64,000 nucleotides of DNA, taken from Albibacillus kandeliae. GTDB taxonomy: Bacteria > Pseudomonadota > Alphaproteobacteria > Rhodobacterales > Rhodobacteraceae. The translations under genes were made by a program, and so were the position numbers. The notes beneath the pieces were generated by a model. That model did not search any database. It had not been told where the DNA came from and saw only the letters and a program-made list of their open reading frames with translations. This document shows, piece by piece, positions 32,486 through 41,484 of this stretch (its first letter is position 1; each line of letters starts with the position of its first letter). The DNA is taken from positions 358,388-422,387 of the forward strand of contig NZ_QEHM01000007.1 in assembly GCF_003116585.1 (NCBI RefSeq), written 5' to 3'.

Positions 32486-33801
32486 AGCGCGACCCCCATC
32501 ACGGCTTGGGGCAGCCAGGTGGCCAGCCCCGGGAACAGACACAGCAGGATGATAGCAAGGATCATGCAGCCGACGAAGGGCATCGAACCGACCAGCACCT
32601 GCCGCAGGGTGATATCCGGCGCGATTCCGTTGATGACGTACAGATTCAGGCCGACCGGCGGCGTGATCAGGCCGATTTCCATGTTGATGGTGACGATCAC
32701 GGCGAACCAGTAAGGGTCGAATCCCGCTGCGGTGATGATCGGCAGCAGGATCGGCGCCGACATCAGGATCACCGCGACCGGCGGCAGGAAGAACCCGGCC
32801 ACCAGCAGGAACAGGTTGATCACCGCCATCAGCACCCAGCGGTTGACCTCCAGCGCGGCGATCCACTGCGCAACCGACTGCGTCACGAAGAGCGAGGACA
32901 GCATGAAGCTGAACACCCCGGCCGCACCGATGATGAACAGGATCATCACGCTCTCGCGGGTGCTGTCGCGCAGCACCACCCAGAGGTCGCGGCCGCTGAA
33001 CATCCGGTAGATCAGGATGGCGGCCACGATGCAGAGCAGCGCACCTACTGCGGCTGTCTCCGATGGCGTCGCCACCCCACCGTAAAGCGCGTAGAGCACC
33101 CCGGCGATGATCGCGAGGAACGGCAGGACGCGCGGCAGGATCTCGAACCGCTGGCGCCAGGTGTAGCGCGCCGAAGCCAGCGCCGCGCTCGCCGCGCCAC
33201 GCCGCCAGGTGTCGAAGATCGCCCAGGCGATGAACAGCAATGTCAGCAGAATCCCCGGGATGACCCCGGCAAGGAACAACCGCCCGATCGAAGTCTCGGT
33301 GGCGATCCCGTAGACGATCATCGTGACCGAGGGCGGGATCAGGATGCCGAGTGTGCCACCGGCGGCGATGGATCCGGCGGCAACCTCCGACGGATAACCG
33401 CGGCGGCGCATCTCGGGGATCCCCATCTTGCCGATGGCCGCGCAGGTCGCCGGGCTGGAGCCCGACATGGCAGCAAACAGCGCGCAGGCCCCAAGGTTCG
33501 ACACCACCAGCCCGCCCGGCACCTTGGTCAGCCAGCGCTCCAGCGCCTCGTAGAGGTCGGGCCCCGCGCGGGTCGAGGCGATGGCCGCCCCCATGATGAT
33601 GAACATCGGAATCGACAACAGCGCAAAGCTGTTCAGCTCGGCATAGAAGAGTTCGGGCAGTGCCTCGAGCGAGCGGGCGCCGTCGAAAACCCACAGGAAC
33701 AGCGTGGCGACGATCAGCAGGCCCACGGCCACGGACACGCCGGAGAACAGGACGACGACGGTGGCAACCGCCACCAGAAGTCCAAGCATCAGGGGATCCA
33801 T
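32482..33801 (-). CDS. matM: TRAP transporter large permease (DctM family), malonate
   Basis: A 439-residue, roughly 12-helix membrane protein of the DctM/SiaM type, with the family motifs SGSSPATCAAIGKMGIPEM, given as SGSSPATCAAIG, and GGTLGILIPPSV in the first half, and the matching MEIGLITPPVGLNLYV in the second half. It is the sodium-coupled transport subunit that works with MatQ and the binding protein MatP. It overlaps matQ upstream by one base and matA downstream by four. Malonate is inferred from the coupled malonyl-CoA synthetase and decarboxylase. Confidence 0.92.
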   Translation of the reverse strand: MDPLMLGLLVAVATVVVLFSGVSVAVGLLIVATLFLWVFDGARSLEALPELFYAELNSFALLSIPMFIIMGAAIASTRAGPDLYEALERWLTKVPGGLVVSNLGACALFAAMSGSSPATCAAIGKMGIPEMRRRGYPSEVAAGSIAAGGTLGILIPPSVTMIVYGIATETSIGRLFLAGVIPGILLTLLFIAWAIFDTWRRGAASAALASARYTWRQRFEILPRVLPFLAIIAGVLYALYGGVATPSETAAVGALLCIVAAILIYRMFSGRDLWVVLRDSTRESVMILFIIGAAGVFSFMLSSLFVTQSVAQWIAALEVNRWVLMAVINLFLLVAGFFLPPVAVILMSAPILLPIITAAGFDPYWFAVIVTINMEIGLITPPVGLNLYVINGIAPDITLRQVLVGSMPFVGCMILAIILLCLFPGLATWLPQAVMGVAL

Positions 33802-34400
33802 CAGTCGGGGCTCCGTTCAGGATGAGGTTCGGGCAGCACGGTCTCGGGACCGAAGGTCGCGAGCCAGAGATCGCCCAGCAATTGCAGCAGGTAGAGCCCG
33901 AAGCCGAGCGGCACGGAAAGGTAGGTGATCCACAGCGGGAAGGCCCAGACCGACTCGGATTTCCAGCCGCGTTTCCAGGCGAGGTGGAACATCTCCCAGC
34001 CGTACCAGACCATCGCGGCGACCATGGCAACCGTCGCCAGCATGACCACCACGGCAAGGATGCGGCGCAGTGCGGGCGGCAGCATCTGCGGCAGCAGATC
34101 AACGCCGACGTGTCCGCGCAGCTTCTGAACATAGGGCAGGCCCAGCAGGGTCGCCCCGATCATCAGGTAGATCACGGCCTCGGTCTGCCAGATGGTCGAC
34201 TGGCCCAGCACACCGCGCACAAAGATCATGTGGCAGGTGATCAGCACCGAGGCGAGGATCATCACCGCGGCGGCGACACCGAACAGCGTGGACACCGCAC
34301 CGATGGCGCGCAGCGGGAACGGCGGCCGGTAATCGGCGCGCGGATCCCGCGCGCCGATGTCGGCGCCCGCCGAACGAGGAGCGACGGGCGCAGCACTCAT
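33801..34400 (-). CDS. matQ: TRAP transporter small permease (DctQ family), malonate
   Basis: A 199-residue protein with four predicted membrane helices (around residues 32-55, 72-92, 115-140 and 155-185), as expected for DctQ. The conserved WQTEAVIYLMIGATLLGLPY stretch near the second helix is present. The N-terminal 30 residues are Ala/Arg/Asp-rich and cytoplasmic. It overlaps the binding-protein gene upstream by four bases and matM downstream by one. It scaffolds MatM in the inner membrane. Confidence 0.9.
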   Translation of the reverse strand: MSAAPVAPRSAGADIGARDPRADYRPPFPLRAIGAVSTLFGVAAAVMILASVLITCHMIFVRGVLGQSTIWQTEAVIYLMIGATLLGLPYVQKLRGHVGVDLLPQMLPPALRRILAVVVMLATVAMVAAMVWYGWEMFHLAWKRGWKSESVWAFPLWITYLSVPLGFGLYLLQLLGDLWLATFGPETVLPEPHPERSPD

Positions 34401-35389
34401 TCGACCGACAGAGCCATGTCGAGAAGGTCCTGGCCACCGTCGACCGAGCCAGCGAAGGCCGGGTAGGACGTTTCCTTGGCCAGCTCACGCCAGGCGTCGA
34501 AGTCGGCCTGCGTCATTTCGGCGATCTCGACCCCTGCGTCGGCAAAGGCCTTGGTGGTGACGGCGTCGCCTTCCTTGGCCTTGTCGAGATACCAGGCTTC
34601 AGCCTTGGCCGAGGCATCGGTCAGCGCCGTCTGCTGCTCGGGCGTCAGTTCGTCAAAGGTGGTCTTGTTGATCAGCAGCGGCTGGTACATGAACCACAGC
34701 GCGGTTTCACCCGCCGGGGTATAGCACTTCAGCTGCTCGTACAGGCGATAGCTGAGGAAGCTTTCCGACGAGGTATTGGTTGCGTCGAGCACCCCGGTCT
34801 GCAGTGCCGAGTAGATCTCGGACGACGCCATCGAGCTGATCGAGGCCCCTGCCCCGGCCAGCATCTCCTCAAAGGATTTGCCCGCCGCGCGGATGGTCAC
34901 GCCCTGCACGTCCGCCGGCTTGGTGATGCAGCCCTTGTTCGATCCGAACCCGCCGGCCAGGTAGCCATGCACCAACGTCTTGACGTCGTCGCCGCCCATG
35001 ATCTCTTCGATCTTGTCCATGAAGGGCGAGGCCGACAGCCGGGCGGCGTGGTCATGGTTCTTCACCAGGCCCGGCATCAGGGTCAGGTTGTAGGCCGGTT
35101 GCTGGCCACCCGCGTAGGACAGCGGAAAGATCGTCATGTCGAGCTGGCCGCGCGACAGCGGCGTGTACTGCTCGCGGGCCTTGAACAGGGTCTGATTCGG
35201 GAAAATCTGGATCTCGAGATCCACGTTCGCGGCCTTGACCTCGTCGGCCACCATCTGGGCAACCTGGTGGCGCACGTCGCCCTCGGACCACTGGTGCGAC
35301 AGTTTCAGGGTCTCCGCCCAGGCGCCACTGGCACCCGCAGCGACGACAACGGCGAGCGCGCTCGCCGCGATAATACGTCTGGTCATCAT
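34397..35389 (-). CDS. matP: TRAP transporter solute-binding protein (DctP family), malonate
   Basis: A 330-residue periplasmic protein beginning MMTRRIIAASALAVVVAAG with signal cleavage near GAWAET. Two adjacent ATGs (35389, 35386) follow GGGAGGAG; either may be used. The DctP motif VTIRAAGKSFEEMLAGAGAS supplies the carboxylate-binding Arg, followed by SSEIYSALQTGVLDATNT. It heads the operon matPQMAB, 95 bp from divergent matR. In Sinorhizobium an equivalent system is required for growth on malonate; here the same gene order makes that assignment strong. Confidence 0.92.
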   Translation of the reverse strand: MMTRRIIAASALAVVVAAGASGAWAETLKLSHQWSEGDVRHQVAQMVADEVKAANVDLEIQIFPNQTLFKAREQYTPLSRGQLDMTIFPLSYAGGQQPAYNLTLMPGLVKNHDHAARLSASPFMDKIEEIMGGDDVKTLVHGYLAGGFGSNKGCITKPADVQGVTIRAAGKSFEEMLAGAGASISSMASSEIYSALQTGVLDATNTSSESFLSYRLYEQLKCYTPAGETALWFMYQPLLINKTTFDELTPEQQTALTDASAKAEAWYLDKAKEGDAVTTKAFADAGVEIAEMTQADFDAWRELAKETSYPAFAGSVDGGQDLLDMALSVE

Positions 35390-35448
35390 ATCTCCTCCCA
35401 AGGCGCCGTTTCTCCTCCGGGCGCCGATGGGGCTCATCAGGCAGGCTA

Positions 35449-35478
35449 TTGCGTACCTTGTCAACCTTCTCGTATACA
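35449..35478 (+). promoter_or_regulatory. matR promoter with MatR-type operator at its -10 box
   Basis: TTGCGT (35449-35454) and TATACA (35473-35478) are 18 bp apart; the start site would fall at about 35485, the matR ATG itself, so the mRNA may be leaderless. TCTCGTATACAAAA (35468-35481) contains the GTATAC core found in rhizobial MatR sites and overlaps the -10 box. It also lies in the 95-bp region upstream of matP, so it can control both directions. Confidence 0.6.
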
Positions 35479-35484
35479 AAAACC

Positions 35485-36159
35485 ATGACATTGGATATCG
35501 ACCCCGCCGACCAGCGCAGCCGGTCGGACCAGATCGCGCAGATCCTTGAGGATCAGATCCTCACGGGGCGCTTTGCGCCGGGTACCCGGCTGGACGAGGC
35601 TAGCCTCGCCGAAGAGCACAAGGTTTCGCGGACGCCGATTCGCGAGGCCTTCCACCGGCTCGCGCAGTCAGGTCTCGTGGTGCAGCAGCCGCGTCGCGGC
35701 GTGTTCGTCCGCATCAGCTCCCCGGTCGAGATCCTTGAGATGTTCGAGGTGATGGCCGAACTCGAGGCGGTCTGCGGCCGTCTCGCCGCACGCCGCGCCA
35801 CGGATCCGGCAATCGCAGAACTGCGGCAGGTCAACGCCGAATGCCGTGCCGCCCGCGAGGCGGGCGACGTCGATCTCTACTACCAGAAGAACGGCGTCTT
35901 CCATCACCTGCTCTATGCCCAGTCGGGGAACCGGTTCCTCGAGCAGGAGGCCTCGCGCCTGCACCGCAGGCTGAAGCCCTATCGCCGGATGCAGCTGTTC
36001 CTGCGCGGGCGACTGCAGCAGTCGATGGAGGAACACGAGGCCATCGTGGAGGCCATCGCCGCGGGCGACGCCAACCGCGCCGCCGACCTGCTGCGTGACC
36101 ACGTCGCGGTGCAGGGCGAGAAGTTCCACCACGTCATGTCGCACCTGCCCGAGGCCTGA
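35485..36159 (+). CDS. matR: GntR family malonate regulator
   Basis: A 224-residue FCD-type GntR protein. The winged helix includes LAEEHKVSRTPIREAFHRLAQSG (written in pieces: EEHKVSRTPIREAF, HRLAQSG), and the C-terminal FCD domain carries FEVMAELEAVCGR, NGVFHHLLY and MEEHEAIVEAI metal-ligand positions. I begin it at ATG 35485; a codon at 35449 is also open but lies in the -35 box. It is divergent from matPQMAB. Known MatR proteins repress the malonate genes and are released by malonate or malonyl-CoA. A GTATAC-centred site overlapping its own -10 box suggests autorepression. Confidence 0.9.
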   Translation: MTLDIDPADQRSRSDQIAQILEDQILTGRFAPGTRLDEASLAEEHKVSRTPIREAFHRLAQSGLVVQQPRRGVFVRISSPVEILEMFEVMAELEAVCGRLAARRATDPAIAELRQVNAECRAAREAGDVDLYYQKNGVFHHLLYAQSGNRFLEQEASRLHRRLKPYRRMQLFLRGRLQQSMEEHEAIVEAIAAGDANRAADLLRDHVAVQGEKFHHVMSHLPEA

Positions 36160-36174
36160 GCCCGGGCAGCGCCC

Positions 36175-37215
36175 TCAGGCCTGCGCGTCCGCCCGGACCA
36201 CCACGGACATGCCCGGCGCCAGCTTGGCCGCAGCCGACTGGTTCGCATCCACCGAGATACGGACCGGGATCCGCTGCGCGATCTTGATGAAGTTCCCCGT
36301 CGCGTTGGAGCTGCCCAGCACGCTGAACTGCGACCCCGTCGCGGGCGAAAAGCTCTCGATATGCCCGGTCAGCCGAGCCTTGCCGAGGGCATCGACCGTA
36401 AAGCTCACGGCCTGTCCTTCCTGCAGCCCTGCCAGCTGGGTCTCCTTGAAGTTCGCGACCACCCAGATCGTGTCGGGCACCACCGTCACCAACCGCGTAC
36501 CCGCGCTCACGTATTGCCCGAGGTGAGCCGAGAGTTCGCCAAGACGCCCATCGACCGGCGCGACGATGCGGGTGTTGTCCAGCGCGATCTGCGCCAGCGA
36601 CACGGCGGCGCGCGCTTGCTGGACCCCGGCCTCGCGGCTGCGTTCCTCAATGTCGATGGCCGCCAGCTTCTGCCGCGCCGTTTCGGCCTGTGCCTTGGCC
36701 TGCCGCAGCGAGGCCGTGGCCTGGCGATAGCTCAGCTGCAGGTCCTCGTCGTCACTCCTGGTGACCACGCCGCGTTCGCGCAGCTGGCTCGAGCGGTCCA
36801 TGTCGGCCTTGGCCCCGGCCAGCGCCGCCTCGGCCGAGTCCACCGCCGCATCCGCCGACTCGACGCTCGACTTGGCGATGCTGCGGTCCTGCGCGGTTCC
36901 CGACAGCGAAGCTTCCGCCGACGCCAACTGCGCTCTGGCCGAGGCCAGTTGCTGCACATAAGAGGAATCGTCGAGCTGGATCAGCAGGTCGCCTGCGGCG
37001 ACGCGCTGGTAATCCTGCACCGCGACCAGCTTGATATTGCCGGAGACCTGCGGCGCCAGCGTCGTGACCTGGCCGCGCACGTAAGCGTCATCGGTGGTCT
37101 GTGTGCTGGCGCGGAACGGCGGCAGGCCCCAGGCGTAGAGAACTCCGACGACCCCAAGAACTCCGACGATCAGGGCTAGGGCGGTTGCGATATGGCGGGA
37201 TGCTTTGGCTAACAT
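36175..37215 (-). CDS. HlyD/EmrA family membrane-fusion protein of an efflux pump
   Basis: A 346-residue periplasmic adaptor with one N-terminal membrane helix (about residues 10-30). A biotinyl-lipoyl half-domain follows (TTDDAYVRGQVTTLAPQVSG, with VAVQDYQRVAAGDLLIQLDD). A long coiled-coil hairpin of Ala/Gln/Glu-rich helices spans about residues 85-195. Then come the second lipoyl half (TRIVAPVDGRLGE) and a beta-barrel ending AKLAPGMSVVVRADA. This matches EmrA, the partner of DHA2-type MFS exporters. It is the last gene of a marR-emrB-emrA unit, 15 nt behind the exporter gene. Substrates are probably hydrophobic acids or drugs. Confidence 0.9.
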   Translation of the reverse strand: MLAKASRHIATALALIVGVLGVVGVLYAWGLPPFRASTQTTDDAYVRGQVTTLAPQVSGNIKLVAVQDYQRVAAGDLLIQLDDSSYVQQLASARAQLASAEASLSGTAQDRSIAKSSVESADAAVDSAEAALAGAKADMDRSSQLRERGVVTRSDDEDLQLSYRQATASLRQAKAQAETARQKLAAIDIEERSREAGVQQARAAVSLAQIALDNTRIVAPVDGRLGELSAHLGQYVSAGTRLVTVVPDTIWVVANFKETQLAGLQEGQAVSFTVDALGKARLTGHIESFSPATGSQFSVLGSSNATGNFIKIAQRIPVRISVDANQSAAAKLAPGMSVVVRADAQA

Positions 37216-37230
37216 GGCGGTGGTCTTTCT

Positions 37231-39021
37231 TCAGGCGGCTTGGGGCCGTGCCTGCGGGGGTTCGGAAACAATCGGGGCGGGGGCCGGGGCCGCGGTCTCG
37301 GCGCGGCGGGCCAGACGGGCCTGGCGGGCGCTGAGCGCCGCGTGACCCAGAAGCAGGACAAGGGCAGCCGACGAGACGCAGGCGACCACGAGGAAGGCGT
37401 CGTTATAGGCCATCACGGCCGCCTGTGTGCTGACCTCACTGGCCAGTTGCGCGGCAGCCTGCGCACTGCGCAGAGTCGGGTCGGTGACCACGGGGGCAAG
37501 CGAGGCCGAATAGGTCCCGATCCGCTCGGTCACCAGCGGGTTGGTCGAAATCAGCTCTTCGTAGAGCCGCTGAGTGTGCAGCGTGGTCCGCACCTTGACG
37601 AAGGAGGAAAAGATCGCGGAGCCGAGAAAGCCGCCGATCTTCTGCGTCGTCAGGAAGACGATCACGAAGGTCAGGATGTAGTCCGGGCCCTTCTTGAACG
37701 CGAGCAGGATGCCGGACAGCATGGCCGGGGGCAGGAACAGCGCCGAAGCAAGTCCGATCATCCCCTGCGAGAGGTAGAGGTCGCTCGGCACTGTCTGCGC
37801 GGTCGAGTTGGTATCCATCAGCGAACCGGCGATCAGCAGCAACAGGGCGACGGCGTGAAACTCCTTTTCCCGCCCCGGCTTCAGCAACAACGCGCAGATG
37901 ACCCCGCCAAGGATCGTCGCGGCCAGCACCACCAACCACAGCCCGCGCGCCTGTTCGTTCATCACGCCCAGGGCCCGGATCAGACCGGCGGCCCCCGCAC
38001 TCTGTTCGCTCAGCACAAGGCGGAACAGCAGCAGGGTGGCGGCAAAATGCATCACCGTCGGGCTGGTCAGCCAGCGGATGTCCAGCAGGGGGTTCTTTCG
38101 GTTCAGTTCGATAGCCCCGGCGAGGCCGATGGCGGCGGTACCAACGGCAATGGTCCAGCCCAGCCAGGCCTGCTCGGTCCACCAGTATTGGGCACCGGTG
38201 ATGGTGGCGACGGCGATGCAGCCGAAACCCACGGCGATCAGCAGAAAGGAAATCACGTCCCCCGCCTCGATGGTCATCGGCGTGGCGGGGTTGCGCAGCG
38301 GGAAGCGATAGATCAGGGCCAGCCCGATGGCCGCCATGCTGGCCTCCAACACCGTCAGCCCCCGCCACGACCCCATTTCGATCAGTTCGGGCGAAATCAG
38401 CCGGGTCAGGGTCGAGCCCATGAACATCAGCGTGAGCGCGGCCGAGAGGCCCACGTTCATCTTGCGCTGCTGCGGCAGGGGATCGAGCATGTAGAGGAAG
38501 GCCAGCGAACTCATCGGCGCGGCGGCGCATCCTGCGAGAAAGCGCACGGCGAGGTGCGACCAGAAGTCGTTCGCGGCAAAGCTCAGCAGACCCGAGGCAA
38601 GGAAGACGACAATCGAGATCTCGGCAAATCGGCGCAGGCCGAACCGGCCCCGCAGCTTGATCAGTGCGATGGTCAGCGATGCGTTCGGCGCCATGTAGGC
38701 CGCCGTGAACCACAGGGTCTCGGCCTGCGTAGTGCCGAAGAAACCCTGCAATTGCTGCGAGTTGACCGAGATGACGCTCTGGCTGAAACCCTGGGCGAGG
38801 GCCAGAACGGCGGCGGTGAAGAAATAGAACACCGCCTGCCACGGCGGCATGACCAGCCCAAGGGCATAGGTGGCCGGAGCGGCAGGCACCGGCTGCGGCG
38901 CTTCGGGTTCATCAGGCTCTTCGGGCTCTTCCGACACCTCTTCGACCGGCCCAGAGTGCTCCAGATCCGCCAATTCGGTTTCACCCGACGCGGTCAGGGC
39001 GGCGATTTCCTTCTCGGTCAT
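37231..39021 (-). CDS. DHA2 family MFS drug exporter (EmrB-like) with acidic N-terminal extension
   Basis: A 596-residue, 14-helix major-facilitator exporter. ATG 39021 overlaps the marR stop (ATGA). The family stretch QSVISVNSQQLQGFFGTTQAETLW, here cited by its core TTQAETLWFTAAYM, and the LRGRFGLRRFAEISIVVFLASG motif-A region are present. Unusually, residues 1-50 form a hydrophilic, strongly acidic Pro/Glu-rich tail (EEVSEEPEEPDEPEAPQP) before the first helix; EmrB normally has a much shorter N-terminus. The C-terminus is Ala/Pro/Arg-rich. It would export a toxic amphiphile across both membranes with the EmrA-like partner and an outer-membrane channel encoded elsewhere. Confidence 0.9.
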   Translation of the reverse strand: MTEKEIAALTASGETELADLEHSGPVEEVSEEPEEPDEPEAPQPVPAAPATYALGLVMPPWQAVFYFFTAAVLALAQGFSQSVISVNSQQLQGFFGTTQAETLWFTAAYMAPNASLTIALIKLRGRFGLRRFAEISIVVFLASGLLSFAANDFWSHLAVRFLAGCAAAPMSSLAFLYMLDPLPQQRKMNVGLSAALTLMFMGSTLTRLISPELIEMGSWRGLTVLEASMAAIGLALIYRFPLRNPATPMTIEAGDVISFLLIAVGFGCIAVATITGAQYWWTEQAWLGWTIAVGTAAIGLAGAIELNRKNPLLDIRWLTSPTVMHFAATLLLFRLVLSEQSAGAAGLIRALGVMNEQARGLWLVVLAATILGGVICALLLKPGREKEFHAVALLLLIAGSLMDTNSTAQTVPSDLYLSQGMIGLASALFLPPAMLSGILLAFKKGPDYILTFVIVFLTTQKIGGFLGSAIFSSFVKVRTTLHTQRLYEELISTNPLVTERIGTYSASLAPVVTDPTLRSAQAAAQLASEVSTQAAVMAYNDAFLVVACVSSAALVLLLGHAALSARQARLARRAETAAPAPAPIVSEPPQARPQAA

Positions 39022-39458
39022 CGTTCTGCCCTGCCTATGTTTTCGATCATCTGGCAGATCACCCGGTCGGCAACGTCGAGGTCTTCCTGCGGGATCCCGG
39101 CAACCACATCCTCGCGCAGCGCCTTGGACAGGGCGCGCAGGGCCTGCACTTCGCCTTGGGCGGCCTCGGTCAGCACCACGTTGCGGATCCGCCGGTCCTG
39201 CGGCGATACCTCGCGCCGCACCAGCCCGCCGCATTCCATCGCATCGACCAGCCGCGCCATGGTCGGGCGCTCCACGTCCATTTCCTCGGCCAGTTCGGCC
39301 TGACTCATCGAGCCCTTGAGGTCGAGGTAAAGAAGGATCAGCGCCCGTGCCTGAGTCAGGCCGTGTTCACCCGCTCGCTTGTCAAACTGCGTGCGGATGC
39401 GCCGCGCCAGCAGGCTGATACGGCGGACGAAGTTGCGGGTTGGATCGGAGTCGGGCAT
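39018..39458 (-). CDS. MarR family transcriptional regulator
   Basis: A 146-residue winged-helix repressor. It has a first helix with SLLARRIRTQFDKRAGEHGLTQ (cited as ARRIRTQFDKRAGEHG), the DNA-binding LDLKGSMSQAELAEEM and VERPTMARLVDAMECGGLV helices, and a wing with DRRIRNVVLTEA. MarR proteins bind as dimers to palindromes and release on binding phenolic ligands. The gene is first in the efflux operon, overlapping the exporter gene. A 33-bp near-perfect palindrome 13 bp upstream of its start is the obvious binding site, giving autoregulation of the pump. Confidence 0.93.
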   Translation of the reverse strand: MPDSDPTRNFVRRISLLARRIRTQFDKRAGEHGLTQARALILLYLDLKGSMSQAELAEEMDVERPTMARLVDAMECGGLVRREVSPQDRRIRNVVLTEAAQGEVQALRALSKALREDVVAGIPQEDLDVADRVICQMIENIGRAER

Positions 39459-39470
39459 GGCGATACGAAA

Positions 39471-39503
39471 TAGGTAGGTTGCTAACTATTAGCTGCCTAC
39501 CTA
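39471..39503. promoter_or_regulatory. 33-bp nested palindrome, MarR operator
   Basis: Outer arms TAGGTAGG (39471-39478) and CCTACCTA (39496-39503) and inner arms GCTAA (39481-39485) and TTAGC (39489-39493) share one centre at 39487; only the two-base spacers (TT, TG) break symmetry. The operator begins at the -10 box of the marR promoter and reaches almost to the ATG. Confidence 0.8.
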
Positions 39504-39526
39504 GCTGTCCCGGCCCGATTTGACAA
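39498..39526 (-). promoter_or_regulatory. Promoter of the marR-efflux operon
   Basis: On the minus strand TTGTCA (39521-39526) and TAGGTA (39498-39503) are 17 bp apart. The -10 box is the outer arm of the palindromic operator, so bound MarR would exclude polymerase. Confidence 0.6.
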
Positions 39527-39586
39527 TCCCGGCGCAATGCATGGCTGCCAGTCCGAATTCGCAGACCGGCAGCCGTGAAGACCCTT

Positions 39587-40726
39587 TTAGGCGGGCGCAA
39601 ACGCCTCCGACCGCGCGTCGCTCTCCGCCCGGCCCGCGTCCGCCCCGGCCACCGCTACCTCGGCCAGACGCTGCCCCGAAACGCGGTCAAAGGCGTGGAG
39701 CCGGGCCACGTCCGGGATCAGCGAGACATGCGTCCCTTCGCGCACTGCACTCTCGCGCGGCAGCACGGCGGAGGCATAGCCCCCGGGAAGCTGGCAATGC
39801 GCGACCCTCATGCCGCCAAGGTCCTCGATCAGGTCGACCTGCGCGGGCAGCCCCCCACGACCGGCAGGCGCCACGGTGAAATCCTCGGGCCGCACACCAA
39901 GGGTCAGTTCCGTTCCCGACGGAAGCTTGAGGTCACCCGCCAGCATCCGGTCGGGGCACATATCGGCCCGCAGGATGCCCTCCCGGTCCACCGTCGCGGG
40001 CAGAAGGTTCATCGCGGGGGCGCCAAGGAACCCGGCGACGAAGGCCGACGCAGGGCGCGCATAGACCTCCGACGGGCTGCCGATCTGCTCGATCCGGCCC
40101 CCGTTCATCACCACCAGCCGGTCGGCCATTGTCATCGCCTCCACCTGGTCGTGGGTCACGAGCACAGAAGTGGCCGAGAGGCGCCGGTGCAGGCGCCGGA
40201 TCTCGATCCGCATCTGCACCCGCATCTTCGCGTCGAGGTTCGACAGCGGTTCGTCGAAGAGGAACAGCCTGGGCTGTCGCACGATGGCGCGCCCCATGGC
40301 CACCCGCTGACGCTGTCCGCCCGAAAGCTGTTTGGGTCGCCGGTCCAGATAGTCGGTGAGCCCGAGGATCTCGGCCGCTTCGCGTACACGTTGCTCACGC
40401 TCGGCGCGCGGTACGCGGGCCAACTTCAGCGGATAGCCGATGTTCCCCGCCACCGTCATATGCGGATAGAGCGCGTAGTTCTGGAACACCATGGCGCAGC
40501 CCCGGTTCGCGGGCTCCACGTCGTTGACGACCTGCCCGCCGATGCCGATCTCGCCCGAGGTGATATCCTCCAGCCCCGCGATCATCCGGAGCAAGGTGGA
40601 CTTGCCGCAGCCAGAGGGGCCGACGATCACCACGAACTCCCCCTCTTCGAACCCCAGGTTCAGCCCATGCAGGGTCTGCACGTCGCCATAGCTTTTCCGC
40701 AAGTCGCGGATCGAGACATAGGACAT
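39587..40726 (-). CDS. ABC transporter ATPase, UgpC/MalK family
   Basis: A 379-residue ATPase with Walker [11 protein letters not shown]-loop [11 protein letters not shown], signature [10 protein letters not shown], Walker [13 protein letters not shown] and switch His [12 protein letters not shown]-terminal MalK-type TOBE/OB region starts near residue 240 ([15 protein letters not shown], then LGVRPEDF). The last 25 residues are Ala/Glu-rich without homology. It is the final gene of the cluster, its ATG overlapping the phosphatase stop. With the two permeases and the binding protein it forms a UGP-like importer; a phosphatase gene inserted between permease and ATPase is unusual and hints at a phosphorylated substrate. 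Confidence 0.92.
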   Translation of the reverse strand: MSYVSIRDLRKSYGDVQTLHGLNLGFEEGEFVVIVGPSGCGKSTLLRMIAGLEDITSGEIGIGGQVVNDVEPANRGCAMVFQNYALYPHMTVAGNIGYPLKLARVPRAEREQRVREAAEILGLTDYLDRRPKQLSGGQRQRVAMGRAIVRQPRLFLFDEPLSNLDAKMRVQMRIEIRRLHRRLSATSVLVTHDQVEAMTMADRLVVMNGGRIEQIGSPSEVYARPASAFVAGFLGAPAMNLLPATVDREGILRADMCPDRMLAGDLKLPSGTELTLGVRPEDFTVAPAGRGGLPAQVDLIEDLGGMRVAHCQLPGGYASAVLPRESAVREGTHVSLIPDVARLHAFDRVSGQRLAEVAVAGADAGRAESDARSEAFAPA

Positions 40727-41484
40727 CAGGCAGCTCCTTCCATCGCTTCGGCCTGCAGCATTCGGCTGCGCAGTGCCGCGATCTCTCTCTCGGTCAGACC
40801 ATGGGTCAGCAAGTAGACTTCAGCCCCGCCATGCGCCGTGTCCAGATGACCGAGGAAGGCCTCCATCGTTGCCGCCTCGCTCAGCAGCAGCGGCGAGGCG
40901 AGGTCGAAGTCGCGCCCCGCCGCCTCCAACTCGTCGCGCAGCGCCGCGAACATTGCGGGCGAGTAGCGGCTGGTCAGGGCATAATCCGCGACGATCTCGG
41001 CGCGCGGCGTGCCGGCCAGCAACAGCAGCAGTGCCGCGATCATGCCGGTCCGGTCCTTGCCGGCCGTGCAGTGGAACAGCACCGCGCCCGGCGCGTCCGC
41101 CACCACCCGCAACACCTGCACGAACTCGGCCGCACACTCCTCCAGCGCCTGGCAGTAAAGCGCGAAGAGCACGTCCTCGGCCTCCTTCAGCCCGGGGCGG
41201 GACGGATCGAGCCCGGCAAAGAGCGAAATGTTGTGATAGAGGACGCCGTCGAACCCGGCGGCAAAGGGATTGGCCTGCGCACCGGTTTCCTCACTGTGCC
41301 GCAGGTCGATGACCGTGGTGCAGCCCATGTCGCGGAGCGTTTCCATCGCCTGTCGGTCCAGCCGGTGCAAGCTGTCCGCGCGCAGCGCGCGGCGCCAGGC
41401 TGTCTGCCCGCCAGAGGCAGTATAACCGCCAAGATCACGCAGGTTGTGGGCCCCGGTCAGGGGGATCAGTCGTTGGGGTATCAT
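40726..41484 (-). CDS. Tyrosine/dual-specificity-type phosphatase (Y_phosphatase3 family)
   Basis: A 252-residue protein with the PTP signature [10 protein letters not shown] (about residues 140-149), in which Cys is the nucleophile and Arg binds phosphate. The N-terminal [16 protein letters not shown] and [13 protein letters not shown] stretch ([12 protein letters not shown]) are typical of the bacterial PTP family related to lipid- and sugar-phosphate phosphatases such as LipA and phytase-like enzymes. No signal peptide is seen, so it acts in the cytoplasm. It overlaps the permease and ATPase genes on each side, implying co-function with import. I infer that it removes phosphate from the imported organophosphate. 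Protein-tyrosine phosphatase activity is an alternative. Confidence 0.85.
   Translation of the reverse strand: MIPQRLIPLTGAHNLRDLGGYTASGGQTAWRRALRADSLHRLDRQAMETLRDMGCTTVIDLRHSEETGAQANPFAAGFDGVLYHNISLFAGLDPSRPGLKEAEDVLFALYCQALEECAAEFVQVLRVVADAPGAVLFHCTAGKDRTGMIAALLLLLAGTPRAEIVADYALTSRYSPAMFAALRDELEAAGRDFDLASPLLLSEAATMEAFLGHLDTAHGGAEVYLLTHGLTEREIAALRSRMLQAEAMEGAA

Noticed and set aside
32506..33825. Plus-strand frame opposite matM
   Set aside because: Product is almost entirely Asp/Arg/Gln/His and mirrors the membrane-helix codons of matM; no ribosome binding site.
37240..39303. Long plus-strand open frame opposite the EmrB-like exporter
   Set aside because: Low-complexity Gly/Arg/Gln composition and full overlap with a convincing 14-helix exporter mark it as a shadow frame.
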